Assembly: GCA_947000775.1 (NCBI GenBank) | Contig: CAMQGK010000604.1 | Location: forward strand, 9,044,501 to 9,108,500 | DNA: 64,000 nucleotides | Direction of reading: 5' to 3' | Source of the DNA: Pterois miles | Taxonomy: Eukaryota; Chordata; Actinopteri; Perciformes; Scorpaenidae | Shown: one piece after another, positions 49,199-62,760 of the stretch | Layout of the letters: each line of letters begins with the position of its first letter | How positions within the stretch are numbered: position 1 is the first letter of the stretch | The notes under the pieces: generated by a model | Seen by the model: the letters and a program-made list of their open reading frames with translations, nothing else | Database searches by the model: none | What the model was told of the DNA's origin: nothing | Program-made: the position numbers and the translations under genes

Positions 49199-51050
49199 GT
49201 ACATTATTTTCATGCCACAGCTGGATTTGTCTCAGTTGTGTTGTTTTCCTCATGTATGCTTACCATTTTTCCTTCAGTGCAATTTATAATGGTGTATAGT
49301 GCTTGCTGAATAATCAACGTTGTCCGCTACTTTTCATGATCCGTCGTGGGATACTTTGAGTCTACTATATAGGGTATATTAATTTTCACTATACAGTACA
49401 TTTGGACACCACCACAAAACTCACTATATAGTCCACTAGTGAGCGATTCTGGACCCAGCTATTGTGTTCTTTAAAATCAGTTTCAGCAGCTGGAAAACTG
49501 CAGTATTGACATTATTATGGCTTCAGACTCCACAATGACAACTTGAATTTGTGTCAAACCTTTATCATCTGTATTTTATATTTCATAATATGTGATGAAT
49601 AAGTTTAGCTTCTATAAAACAGCCCGAATTGACCTTTGTGATCTATGAGCTAAGATTGAGAAGTCAAGTATTTTACAACTGTAAAACACGTGTGACAAGC
49701 TGTTAGTATTGACAGACTGTCTGACTTGGCAGTGAGACATTTTTTCCCTCAGAAAGATAGCGATCTACTGTACCTCTGCTGTGGTGTGCAAAGTTTCCTC
49801 CCATTAATTTGTGCTTGCAAAACAAACCGTAACTGTGAGCTGGATACCTCACATTCATCACGTTACCTCACTGCACAAACAGACTCCTGATGCACGCTAT
49901 TATTAGGCCAACTGGCACCGTGTGGTGGCCAAAATTAGTCTTTGGCTTCCCCAAAATGTCTGGTAGCAAACAGTGTGCAAGTTCCAATGCAGAGTTCCAG
50001 CAGTGCTTCTCTCTGTGTGTGTAAATCATTAGTACTGTTTATATATATTCCTATTTTTTTGTGTCTGTTTTGTTTTCTCTGACTTCAATGACCTCCATAC
50101 CAGATCAATTATAGCGCTGGCCTTTTGTTTAAATGCTTAATACAACCTTTGCTTACTATTGCTTTACAAGTGAATAATGACTGTCCCTCCCCAAGTACCT
50201 TCATTTGTTAGGGTGGATGCTTTGGTGTCCAATTCATGAGACTACGACCATAATTTGCATCTCGTTCCAACAATCAACCTTGTTTTAACCCTGAAAGTTA
50301 AAGATAACCAGATCTTTCTCTAACCATATACACAGTCTCAGTTGCCTTAGGCCCAGTTCAGACAGACAAAAGCACTGTGTGGAGAAAAGTAGCCCCCTCA
50401 TTCAAATAGCATCACTGCAGAGGGCGAAAAATGTCAAACCTGACTCAACTTTTGCATCATACAGCTTCATTTGGAAAAACATTGCATTGACCAATTAAAG
50501 ACATTCAAACTAACACTGCTGGTACTTAATCACATGGACATCATAATACCGTTTACCTTGTGACCGTTAGGACGAAACTAGTGCTGTCAGTCGATTAGAA
50601 TAATTAATTGCAGTCAGTCAATTAGTCAATTAGTCAATTGAATTTGCATTAACATGTTATTATTGCGTAGCAGTAAATTCCTTCCTCATAATAATGTAAA
50701 CCTGCTCTGCTGCAGTTGTGTGCATCAGAAACTGTACTTATTGCACATATCATTGCAAGTACCTGTAAAATATTTATATTTAAAGTGACTTCAACCTGAT
50801 GCAGACTCTACTGGGTGAAGTTAACTGTCTTGTGGCGAAACCCTGATCCTTAACCATTTGGGTGACTGTTAGTATAAGTGTAACATAGGCTTAGAAGCTT
50901 AGATATAATCTAATAACATTATGGTAGACCTGGGCTTTCACTCATTAAGAATTAATTATCAGCTATTATTCACCTCAAACAACAGCTCAGTTGTAATTTT
51001 ACACTAAGCACTGCTCTGCTAACATAATGGGACCAGTGTATAGTAAATGC

Positions 51051-51600
51051 AGTAAGATAAGATAAGATAAGATGAACCTTTATTAATCCCCGGAGGGAAA
51101 TTCGGGTGTCTTAGCAGCAGCAACAGTACAGATAAATACAGTACAGTAAAAAGTGAAAGAGAAGGTGCAGTGAATGAAATAAGGTGCAATGAAGAAAATT
51201 GACAGTAAAATAAATAACAGTAACAGTAATAAGTAAAGTGCAGCAGATGGTGAGTATTGTATATGCACAGCATATGTATATGTAATGATATAACTATATG
51301 TAATATATACATTTGGAATAAATATGGAGCAGATGATCAGAGTCACATGGGGGTCAGACCTTGGTTATGGAGCCTGATGGCCACCAAAAGAAAGGACTGA
51401 CCCAGACGGTTTGTAGTGGGCCGAGGGGGGATCAGTCTCTGGCTGAATGTACTCCTCATCTGGACCAGTTGGTCATAGAGGGGGTGGGAGGGGTGGGAGG
51501 AGTAAATAACATACTGGGCTTACTGTCCATTGCTGATTGGTTTTACTGTTCCTCTTGGCAAGATATATCCATCCTCCATCACCCCTGGGCAGCCTGAGAT
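51051..51600 (-). mobile_element. minus-strand LINE-like 3' region
   Basis: The block begins with (GATAA)n and tttattaatccccggagg, the reverse complement of a retroelement 3' end. It then continues for about 500 bp with sequence that looks like a non-LTR retroelement 3' part (gtggtgggagg-type runs near 51480-51500). The outer limit is uncertain, and no reverse transcriptase domain is present. It could be the source family for the shared SINE 3' end, but this is inference. Confidence 0.5.
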
Positions 51601-51770
51601 ATGAGGCCTATACTGCTGCATGTATGTGAACAGAGAGAAATTATTGTATTAACATAAAGAAGCTTTAGATCATCACAGATCACAATATTGTTTGTTACAC
51701 CAAAGTTATAAACTATTCTGTTATTTTTTTTCACAACGTCATCTATCAAAATGTTGGTGTGTTTGTATGT

Positions 51771-51776
<6 letters not shown>

Positions 51777-51855
<79 letters not shown>

Positions 51856-51856
51856 C
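51777..51856. repeat. GT microsatellite
   Basis: About 37 near-perfect GT units followed by gcgcgc. In intron 2. The Thr-His minus-strand ORF over it is an artefact of the repeat. Confidence 0.95.
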
Positions 51857-51974
51857 TTGTATTAGTTGTAGTAAGCAAAGGCATTTTAGACAGTTTTAGG
51901 GTTAACATTTGATTTTAGGGTTAAAGTTACAAGTTTGGTTTATGGTGTGTATATTAACAGAGATTGTTAAAAAT

Positions 51975-52340
51975 ACTACTACTGCTACTACTACTACTAA
52001 TAATAATAATAATATATTTTATTTATATAACGCTTTTCAAAACACTCAAAGACACTACACAGATAAAATGATCATAAAACATGGACAACATTAATAGAAT
52101 ACAGTACAAACCACACAGCATTGATCACACATTAAAAGCAGTTGTAAAAAGGTGAGTTTTGATTTGTGTTTTGAATGGGTCCAGGTTGGTGCCGTCTCTC
52201 AGTTCTAGAGGAAGGGACCAGCTATAGCGAATGCTCTGTCGCCCCAGGTCCGGTTGTTGTTGCTGGTATTTTTGTCCCTAAACAGCGCCCAGTTTGTAAT
52301 CCTGCAAATGCAAGAGCTCAGTCACCATTGAGTTAACTCA
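51975..52340 (-). repeat. dispersed repeat with TAA tract
   Basis: Starts with tactactac and taataataa tracts, then tatataacgcttttcaaaac and later ctgtcgccccaggtccg. It resembles a common minus-strand teleost repeat linked to non-LTR elements. No ORF of note. Confidence 0.5.
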
Positions 52341-52593
52341 TTTTGCAATAGATAGTGACTTCACAGACATTTATTTAAATTCAAATCTTTGACATTATTA
52401 AGCTTAGAATCAGGCACAGGTTCAGGACTGGCTTGTGATGGTTAAAAAATGTCTTCTTTTTGTCAACAAATCCCTTGAAAAGACCAAAACTCTTATTCCT
52501 CTTAGCCACATGCCTCATTAAAACATCCAAAAACTAATATAAACACATCATGGGCACTGAGTTAATCCTGCTGTCACACCAAATGTATATTTA

Positions 52594-52855
52594 CCATATT
52601 TTTTCGCACTATAAGGCGCACTTAAAATCGGCCAACTGTTTAACTCAGAGACTGATGATGAAGGATTTGATGGATTTGTGGAAGAGGAATGAACTGAAAA
52701 GTGAGTGTATTGTTTGTATTTCATGTGTTACAGCTGAAAAATGTTGAGAGTTATTGAGTTATTAAATGAACTGAATAAAGTTTGACTTATTTGACCATTT
52801 TGTTTTGCTTAATGCGCCTTATAATCCGGTGCGCCGTATAGTGTGAAAAATACGG
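52594..52855 (+). mobile_element. second pogo-like non-autonomous element, opposite orientation
   Basis: The terminal repeats match the 9023-9537 element (ttttcgcactataaggcgca at left, gcgccgtatagtgtgaaaaa at right). TA lies on each side (52592-52593, 52856-52857). The interior keeps the 3' end of the transposase reading frame and its untranslated region. It lies in intron 2 of the integrin gene. Confidence 0.85.
52642..52692 (+). pseudogene. acidic C-terminus of a pogo-like transposase
   Basis: A 16-codon stretch reads NSETDDEGFDGFVEEE and ends in tga at 52690. An acidic DDEGFDGF tail followed by a stop is typical of pogo-type transposases in vertebrates. Everything upstream has been deleted, leaving the terminal repeat joined to this end. 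Confidence 0.65.
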
Positions 52856-54169
52856 TACATAGTCTCAAACAAATGCACGATTTATTTGTGATTGAGACAT
52901 GTGGCAAAAACTACAGTACCTTTAAAAATAAGTCTATATTTGTGACCCATTTTACAAAATTTTACATTGTAGGAATCAGATATAGTGAGAAAGTACTGTT
53001 GATTTCTTTTCATAAGATTTTTTGACAATAATAAAAACTTTTTATATCACTTAACCTTTAAGATTTAGTTAAGTTGCTAAGCAGTGGAAACATGTGTGTT
53101 CTTGGTGTACAGGAAGGGACAGTAACACACTTGGAGAGTGAAGTGACAAACTAGCAAGAGCTGCCAGCTCACAGAAGTCTTCCTTTGCTTGTGTCAACAA
53201 CAGAGTCGATTACACTGTAAAGTCCAACTTCTTTACCATTCGGACCAACCGTCAGCCAACCACGTCTAGAACTGAAAGGGTCTGGTGAGGCTGACTTGTG
53301 CGAAATAAAGGTCACCAGAGACACTGAAGTAAATGTCTGAGAACAAGGTGAAAACATTTGCAGTGGAAGAACAGTGCAGCCCAGACTGTACAGCCAGCGT
53401 CCAGACAAATGGAGCTACAGGGACTGGGGCTTTGGCTTCTTCATAAGGTTCAGGTTCATACATCTGGTTTAAAAGTGCCTTTATTCATAAACAGTAAAAT
53501 AATGGTAGTGTGGAACAGGTGAGAAAGTCTTCTAATGGATGCAAGAAAAGTGAATATTTCCATTAATGTCTTCTTTTTATGTTGACAATGTTAAATAACA
53601 TAGTTTCAATATTGTGACTCAACCCACTGTGACCCACAGTGCTGAGTCTCCCACTTGTTTAACACCTTGGTTCTGACTCGTCGTCTGTCTCCCCGGCAGA
53701 CAACTGAGTCATCCAGTTGAGTTTAGTTTTGAAGAGACTGTTTAGTCAGTGCAGCAGTGTGCGTAGGTGTGGGTATGTGAACACACAGCTGCATGCACAA
53801 ACTCAAGCTGTACAGTATATTTGTATATCAGTGTGTCTGTGGGAGTTTGTGTGCAACAGATAGTCTGACAGCTCTCAGCTGGACTCAGGAATGCTGCAGG
53901 ATCCGAGGGAGATGTGAAAACACTGTGTTTTTGAGTGTAAAAGGATCATTAAAATTATCCTAAAATGATGTTTGCCTAAATGATGTGAGCATCCACTCTT
54001 TATCAAATCGTTGTAGAGGAAGTATTCAGATTCTTTACGCAGGTGAAAGTAAAAACATACCATGATATAGAAATACTCCATTATGGTCCATTAGGTCCTC
54101 CTTTTAAAATGTTACTACATAAGTAAATGCCCATAACTGGCATCAGCAAAGTGCACTTAAAGGCGTAGT

Positions 54170-54455
54170 ACAAGTGAGTTGTATAACCTTCAGTAGATGA
54201 TCATCGGTACACCCCAGGTTAGAAAAGCAGACAGAAGTTAAATATAGCGTACACCTAAACTCATATTGATTTATTTAGATGAGCCTCTCTTTTAGGAGGC
54301 TAGAATATGTTTTTCTGCCAGCCCCGTCCACAGCAGGACTTCGCTTCCGTTCAGTAACTCCTGTCGTACCAGCCGTCATCTACTGTAGTAATACACTGAC
54401 TATGGATGAGTACCTCACACAACCCCACTTCAAAATACCCAAACTATCCCTTTAG
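54170..54455 (-). mobile_element. MITE-like teleost repeat
   Basis: On the minus strand it starts aaagggatagtttgggtatt, continues gtgaggtactcatccatagt and tacagtagatgacggctggt, and ends near gttatacaactc. This wording is typical of a widespread fish repeat. Non-coding. Confidence 0.65.
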
Positions 54456-56184
54456 GTATCAGAAGCATTCACTATGCCTTTGTTACGGTGTGTTATATAG
54501 TGTATAATTTAATGATACTTTGGATCTTATTTTCATGGCTTCATATACTATTGTATGACTGTACTTTATTCATATGGTAAATATAGTAACTATAGCTGAC
54601 AATTACATGTGTGGAGTAAAAAAAAAGGTCTAGCATACACTGACAAAACAGTACTTTGATTTATTTGTTTTCCATCACTGGTACCAGATCAGCGATTCTT
54701 TCTTGTGGAGAAGTGATGACATTTACTCCACGTGTCTCCCATTTTCTTTGTATGTCAACCAAGAGGTTTGAGAGAAATTTGTAGGCCTCTTTGTTTTCCT
54801 CAGGATGAATGTGTTGATGAGGCAATGATCCGTCTGTGCAGATTAGGACAGAATATGCTCTTTTTTGTTTCAAGCAAATGAAAATGCATCTTTGAAGTGC
54901 CAGACAGCTGAACATGTGCTCACCAAATGTCAGCACTTCAGGAGGGCATTTCTGCTGAGAGTGTGTTCACTATATTTACAAATGTGACTTAGATTAGTCA
55001 ATTAAAATGGTATTAGAGTGATACACGAGTGATTATAAATTGCAATAGACCGTCTACGCGGTACCTGGCCATTCATGCCTTTAACTTTCTAACCTTCACT
55101 GAGGTGGATTCACCCTAAGTGAGCGTTTGAGACTGAGAGTATTAAAACAGTTACAATCACTGATGTTGCATGTGAGCGTCTGTGCTAGACTGCAGCGCTG
55201 TCAACTTTTCCAGTCTGATTTCTCATAACCCTCAGCTCTGTGTTTGGATAGGATCGGGATCACAGCTGGAAAGTGACTCTGTCAAAAAAAGCTTTTTATG
55301 ACCCGAACCTGATGTCAGACAGGCATCCAACTCAATTCGAAAGGCTTTCTTTTACAACCAAATATAGAAAGTAGTGTTTGATTCAACTGTGCTTGGACAA
55401 CTTATTTACGAGAGCATGTCTGTAGCTAAGACATAAAAAGTGTGTAGAAGAAATACATATCATTATTTTTTTCCCCTTACCCAAGCATGTGGTATTTACG
55501 TGAGCAGGAAAAGAATGACTATTTTCACAGTTTTTGGCGTCAGAGACATCAAGAAGTTGAGAAGTCTTTGTCAGGTCTGTTGACAGTTTCTGTCCATGAC
55601 TGCTGATAGAGCTACTAAGTTGAGGAAAGGTCACAATGTCAAGACTGTCATTTCCTCACATGTCTACTGAGCATTATGATGCTCTAAACACTCTGCCAGA
55701 GCGCGCTGTCTTCGGAGAGCTGAGAAGAACAGCTTGGGTGTTTAAACCTGATGGGATACACGGACCTGCATACTTGAGCCATACACCCCAGAAGCCTCCC
55801 CCCTTTCTACTCCCTGTGTTTATTTTTTCTACAGTTGTACCAGGTCTCCTCAATGGAGACCTGACCTTTACTCTCTAGTTCAGTTACGAGTTGCACACCA
55901 CAAAGAACTACAGGGAGTCTGTGAAGTCTTTCAGCGCTGGCCTTGAATAGTGTTCCCTTTATTTAGCTCGTTTGCAAAAGCTGCAAAGAAAAGTGTTTTT
56001 ACACCTCCTGAACTCGGTAGGAAAACAGAAGTTGATCTATTGAATTTAAGTTTAGACACAACACATACTCACTGTAATGCCTATGTCATCAGTTTGAAGT
56101 ATTTTACACCATTTATGTTAGAATATAGCGGAAATAGGACTCTACAGCTAGTCTCTGAGGTTGTACCAGACAAACAGTGCTATG

Positions 56185-57420
56185 AACAAAATGCTAACAT
56201 CTCTATGCTAATAGATTCAAATGACAATGTTAACATACAGATTTTTAGCAGGTAATGTTTATCACAGTCACTGTCTTAGCCAGTGGGCCACCTTCAGGTC
56301 TGAAAAATGAAGCGTCATGTGGAAGTGTCTTAAACCTGCATTCTTTATAATATCCAGCAGGTGGCGACTCCTCTGGTTGTGAAAAGAAGTCTGATTGTAT
56401 AGAAGTCTATGAGAAAATGAGCCTAATTCTCACTTGATTTATTACCTCACTAAACATTGTAAACATGAGTTTATGGTCTCAATCACTAGTTTGAAGTCTT
56501 CTTCAATACCATATGATGTTCATTTCAAATAGACTATAAAGCAGGGGATGTTTGTGGGCGTGGCTACCTTGTGATTGACAGGTTGCTACCACAGCCTTGT
56601 CCGGTCTGGGAGTTGTCTGTTTTTGTCTTACAACTTCAACCCTTTCACGGTGTGTTTTCAGCTCATGAATATTAATTGTACCATTTTAGTCACCCAAAAA
56701 TGTCTAGTTCCATCGTCTCATTTCACTTCTTTTTGCAAAAATCCAAGATGGCGATGACCAAATTGCCAAACCCCAGGCTTGAAAACAGCAGTGGACAAAC
56801 CAATGGGTTGGACGTCCACTTCTTATACGGTCTATGGTCTTACCTTAGCATGTTAGCATGCAAACACTGTCTAATTAGCGCTAAATACAAAGTACAACTG
56901 AGCTTAATGGGAATGCCATTAGTTTTTCAGGTATTCAGTTATAAAGTATTGAAGGAATTTAAATTTTGACCTGATGATTGCACCATAAAATCAATGTTAA
57001 GTGTTATTACAGTTCAATCTGAGGGCAACACTACCAAATTTTGTGGCAATGCATCTAATAATTGTTGACTGTTGACATTTGTTGTTGAAATGTCATCCTC
57101 TGGGAACCATGAATATCTGTAGAAAACTATGTGGCAATTTATGAAGCTGTTGAGATATACTGTATATATTTTAATAGTATTTTGGGGGGCTTTTTTAGCC
57201 TTTATTATGGACAGTTGAGAGAATCTAGCCACAGGAGCATCCTGTAGATTTTTAAATAATCTACTGGATAAGTGAAAACTTTGACTTTGTGGTGGCTCTG
57301 TAGAAAAAGTCATCCCGTGGAGACCATGAATTACATGTCATCCAATCTAATAGCTGTTGAGATTATTCAATCTGGAGGAAAGTGATGCACTGACCAACCA
57401 ACATTATCCATTAGTGTGGT
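56185..57420 (+). repeat. dispersed 'tgctaacatg' repeat, split by an R4 copy
   Basis: The left piece (to about 56282) carries atgctaacatctctatgcta and the right piece resumes at about 56843 with ccttagcatgttagcatgc. It continues through ttttgtggcaatgcatctaa and tcatcctctgggaaccatga, wording typical of a widespread teleost repeat. A reverse-oriented relative lies at 62560-62760. Non-coding. Confidence 0.65.
56283..56842 (-). repeat. dispersed repeat family R4, copy 4, nested
   Basis: A minus-strand copy with aatatccagcaggtggcgac, gtggctaccttgtgattgac and gcaaaaatccaagatggcga. It is inserted in another dispersed repeat (56185-57420), splitting a gtcttag / gtcttac sequence. Confidence 0.75.
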
Positions 57421-60400
57421 TAAAATATATCTCTTTGAACAAAACATAGACAGCTCATTGTTTGAGCTGAGAAGGACCAACATACTTTGTGGGACAATGA
57501 CTTAAAGCAACAAGTATGTGCTTCCTCATAAATCACCCTGTCACTGTCTGATCAATGCTCTCAAGTGAAGTAGACACGCTAACTGAATGTCTTTGGAAAA
57601 TTATTGTGACCATTTCAATTCCTCAGATTTATGAGGCGGCATTTACAAAAAAAAAAAATCACATATAGTATCTTGTGAATGCAGACACTCGGAATGTGAT
57701 GAGCTAGTGCGAGTCGTGACATTGGAGTAGCACGCTCACGTTTGGGGGCAGGGATGTGGTTTCACAGCGTATACATCTCTTCCTTCCAAATATGAAAAAC
57801 ATTACCACATTAATGACAGACTGGGCTTGGGGATGGCGCTTCCTCAAAACCCCAAAATCCTGTATCCCCCAGTAACCATGGTAGAAAATGTCCACCACGC
57901 ATTCATTTTGGGTCAAGTTATTTCTTTCGGTGTCATTACCATTCCTGCCGTGATGATGCACTGGGGCTAGCATTTGACCCTAATGAGCTCTGGAACATGA
58001 TTGTTTGAACAGCTTCTGGTGAAATTCAGGAGGCCCCGAGGCAGACGTCCAAGTCAAAGGCAACAATGGTCCCTTTTCATCCAGGTAGCTGTATCCTGAC
58101 CTGAACTTGTGCTGCAGTGTCTCCTCTTGCCAAACAGTCAGCAATAGCTGAAGCAATAATCATGATATTAATAGCTATGAAAATATGAGCGCTGTTGGAG
58201 CCACTGTGGTGAAAATGACTTCCAGAGTCTGTGAGACTTTAAAAAGTTGGCTTCAGGTGCAAAAACACTGAAGCTTACTGCCATATGAGTCTTTGATGTG
58301 CAGTGATGGGTTGTTTGAATAACATTTCCTCTTGTCCTCCTCGCTGCTGTAAAATGTCAAATCATAACTACACTTTCTGTGTATATGCAGTCAATATACC
58401 ACACATCACTTGTACAGCTGCCCTAAGAGACACTCACCAATTCAGATGCCACATGACATCAGAAAATAAACTACTAAAGACTGAGTACTCATTCTTGACC
58501 TTGGAAATAGCAGTTGAACAAACAATGTCACCGCAAGATCCACTTTTATTCTGGGCATAGAAATTGAATAGGAGTAGAGCGGGCATTCCCATTCAAGTCA
58601 ACATAACAGGATGATCAGAGCGGTGGTCATTTGTAGCAGTCATGGCAAACTGACTTTCAGCAAGCAGCGGACTCACTGAGATGAGCTTTTGCAGTGACAA
58701 ATCCTCATCTACACACTCTTGTCACAGCATAGGAAAACACATTGCTTTTGCCAGATGAGTGACAACTTTGTTCAGCCTGTTTTCTGTAACCAGTACAGTT
58801 ACAGAAAATGACAGCGAGCTGGCGGCCAGCAGCAGTGCTCCTAGCTAACTAGAAAGCCATCCCTCACTGGAGGTGCGTCTGCTGTCTTCCCAGCAAGCTA
58901 CAACCACACGTTACAGCCCATGTGACATTTGTTGTCACCATAACAACTAACAACAATCACCATTGTTTTTTGTACTAGTCAGATCACCACAGAGAATAGT
59001 TCAAGGCTCTATGTTCTACTCCAAGTCTATTTCTATAAACTACATACTATGCACTGCATACCCAGTATGTGTACTATCTTTCAACATACTTTTGTGTGAA
59101 TAACAGTAGTATGTATCTTTTCTGATGCACCAACCAAGTAAATTACGTCGTCACTTCCTGAGAGCCTCCTTACTGGTTGGAGACATGTCGCATACTAATA
59201 GCATGTTGGTATTGAATGACGGATGCAACAGTGATCTTTCTCAGCAGGAGTTTGCCCATGCCATGGCACAGCATAATAAAAATTTAAAACAATACAGCTT
59301 TATTAATCCCCGCAAGACCATAGTCAGTCTGATGATGAATCGTATGCAACAGCTTGCTACGCAGGTCAGCAAATAAAAACACAATGGATAGGAGCGGAAA
59401 GATGAGAGCACATAAATATAGATCTAACAAAAACATACAGTAATGATGCTCACATTTCTATTTTTACATTTTCTGTACTTTACATACAGCTCTATGTGTT
59501 TTTAATATTTGATCTTTTATGGGATGAAATTCTAATGATAGCAATGATATGTTGGAAGCTTCCTGACGTTAAAACAGCATATTAAAAGGACAAGACGGGC
59601 ACTTCCAGTGTCCTAATTCAAGAGTTAATGTTGTGTTTTGCAGAACACTGAAAGGTTTTAGCCTTTATAGCATAAGCAGATGAAACCATTTGACATTTGA
59701 GCTGAATCATTTTACTTGTTGAGTGCAAAGTCCAAATGCCTTTTCAGGCTGTGCTCATGACACTATAACTAGTAGGGAGAACGTTTTTGGGCAAGGCTCT
59801 TATCTCACCCTATCACTCTTAATTAAACAATGATGTACTGATGAATTCAGTCTTTGTGTTTGCAGGACTGTGATCTGCAACAAATCATTAATTATAACAA
59901 ATGAAAAATGCTGCCCCATTACATTACAATCCTCAGGACACCTTTGATTTCCACTGAAATGGGACACATCATGTTATGTCATGCTAACTTTATGCAGTCA
60001 TAAGGGACTTTCTGACTACACGCCTTTCGTTCTAACTGTTTCTTAAGTGTTTTCTTGGGAATTTGAATGAGCTCCAGAGATCATGAGCTTGACCTACTGG
60101 AATCCTTAAATTGAAGATGAGTCTGTCTTTAATTGTTAGGGTTTGACCTAGAAGTCCATGCAGGAGGTTGGCCACGGTCTGCTTTTGCTATAAAGCGGTG
60201 TCAAGTGTCTTTCCTTTGGGCCACCACTGAACTGGGAATTGCTCCTTTGCCCGCTGCTTCCCCTGTGATTTTCACTTGGATTGCACAGTTGTTTAAATTC
60301 CTAGTTGACCTACTGTATTTATTGAAGCTCTTCCAGGAATGTGATCAGTTTACAACTTGCCATTGAATGCTTTAATTAGTCAAGCCGAAATTTAAAGGAA

Positions 60401-60599
60401 ACAAGTGAAAAAGCTGCTTCTTATTTCAAACACCCATGTAAGAAATATGGAGGAAGGAACCTGCCAAAACTAAAAACAAATAAATAATTTGCTCCTTTTT
60501 TATTTACTTTTGTATTAATTCACCTATCTACTCTTTAATGGTTGATCTATGCACTCTGACTGCATGACGCACGTCCCCAGCCCCCTCATTTGCACAATG

Positions 60600-61010
60600 G
60601 GGTAGACATGCATCAATAAATGTAAAAAAAAATACAGAAATAACACAGAAATATATGGGAGGGAGAATGCAGAAATCATCATGAAGCAGTAAATAGATAC
60701 ATAAATAAATACATAGTTTAATAATTAATAAATTAATTTAAACATACATTAATACATGCAACAATAAATAAATTCATTCAAACATTAATAAAAGTAAATA
60801 AATAAAAAGGAAAATGAAATAGAAGAGCAGATAGGTGAATTAATACAAAGGTAAATAAAGAAGCGAACTGAAAAAGAAATATCAATTTGTCACATTTTAT
60901 CAATTAATTAATGCATACATTTGCTTTTAATATAATTTGTGGGTACATTTAATGACATATTTATTTATTTTTCAAGTAATTTCTTTTATTTCTTTATTTG
61001 TTTTTGGCAT
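60600..61010. repeat. AT-rich (AAAT/TAAA)n low-complexity block
   Basis: Repeated aataaat and taaataaa units on a background of over 70 percent A+T by eye. Near the right end the trend turns to ttatttatttttc, so the block is partly self-complementary. No gene. Confidence 0.7.
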
Positions 61011-61202
61011 GCTCCATGCTCCATAAAAGAAACATGCTGGGGAAGCAGATTCATGTTGGGATGACATACTCAGTTCACTTTAAGGCCCCGTGATTTTTGA
61101 GCTCCGTGTTCAGTGTATTTCTTTGGTCACTGAATGCATCACTCATCATGTCAGCGTAGTCATAAAATGTGATTGGAAAGTTGGAGCAAGAAGTGACAGT
61201 AC

Positions 61203-61295
61203 ACTTTAAATGGTAAATGGCTGCTTTTATGGAGCACTTTTATCCAAAGTGATTTACAATTTGCCTTTCATTCACCCATTCACTCTCTTTTATGG
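61203..61295 (-). repeat. small repeat fragment
   Basis: The sequence aaatggtaaatggctgcttt to cctttcattcacccattcac looks like the end of a common teleost repeat related to SINEs with a genic-box head. Only about 90 bp is kept. Confidence 0.45.
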
Positions 61296-62499
61296 ATCAA
61301 TTTAAATGCAACACTAAATTACAAAGTTTATGGCTGTGATTCTGTGATTTTAAAAATCAAAAAAGGACATTTTTTTTTATTTTAGGTCTTATCTGTTTTG
61401 ATAAAGAAATAAATTGTTATTATTGTAGCGTTGTTCTTTGTATTGCTGTAAGTATTGTTGTCTATTGAAGGTTTATGGCAACACATTTAATACTGTGTAT
61501 ACTGTATATGGGTTGTGCTAACCCCAGATGTACAAAAAAAAATTCCCATGGAGAGATAGAGCTGAGGGAAGTCTTACAGTGTCTTGTTTTCTGTTAACAA
61601 CATATGTTAAAACCTGAGGCCTTTCTGACTTTACGCCTTGTGACTTTGAAAGTGTTGAGATGTAGAAATACTGAAGCATTTAATGTAAAGATATCACATG
61701 ATAAACAGACACACATCACAGGACATAATGCACAACCCTAAAGGACTTCCATGAAGATCAATAATGAATAGATAATGAATAAAACCACTTTAAACCCTTT
61801 TCATTTCCAACACGGAGAGCTCTCATCCCTGACATACATGTGAATTCCCTTTAAGACCTTTATGCCCTCCATCAGTCCTGAAGCAAACACACCAGCCGCC
61901 TTTATATTCTCAACCACATCGAGACATCTTAAACCTTTTAGTGACATTTATAAGACCACTCTGACCCCACACAGGAAACCCAACAGGAAGCATAGCACAG
62001 GACTGATTCCTCACTAGCTCTACGTCATGTGAGAGGAGGGGAGGATGCCATCTTCCTTTTTAGCAGAATTACCAATTACCATCCAAGCAGAGAGTGCAGG
62101 GGCAGAGGGATTGTTTAGTTGCCAACTAAATGTTAGTCTGTCTGGCTCATTGGTTGTTGCTGTGTTGTGTATTGATAAACCCATGGTGCTCTCCATGGTG
62201 CTGAAGTAACATAGACTGATTTGCAATTGCAACGTTTTTCTCTGAGCCCCGCCCTTCTGTCAGTTTCATCTCAGATCTATAATATCCTCTTAACTATGTA
62301 GCAAAGGAGGGCTAGTATTCAAAAATGCAGAACCAAAGGTTCATTTATGGAGCAGGGTGCTATTCATGGGTGAATGAACTGGGTCCATCTGGGTCCATTA
62401 AAAATAAACCATGGCAGTGGCCAGGGTTCGATCCCAACTTGCAGTCCTTTGCTGTGTGCCCCCCCTGTCATTGTTGAGCAGCACTAATAAAGGCAATAG

Positions 62500-62760
62500 A
62501 AAGCCCTAAAAATAATAACAATCGTTACTGGTTATAACGTTACTCCAAATTAAAAGTTTACTTGTACTAATTTGCAAATGTGAGCATGCTGACATGCTAC
62601 ACTTTAGGTGATTATGATAAATATTAAACATCAGCATTTTAGCATTTTTATTGTGAGCTTGTTAGCATTGAACTAACAATGCTGGCAGCAAGTCAAAACA
62701 CAGCTGCGTGGCACCTATGTAACCTAACAGAGCTGCTAGCATCGCTGCAGATGCTTAGTC
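62500..62760 (-). repeat. relative of the 56185-57420 repeat, reverse orientation
   Basis: This carries gagcatgctgacatgctaca, atcagcattttagcattttt and gagcttgttagcattgaact, the mirror wording of the 56185 repeat. It lies in intron 2 about 450 bp before exon 3. Confidence 0.5.

Noticed and set aside
51579..51908. Thr-His repeat ORF at the GT tract
   Set aside because: Microsatellite translation only.
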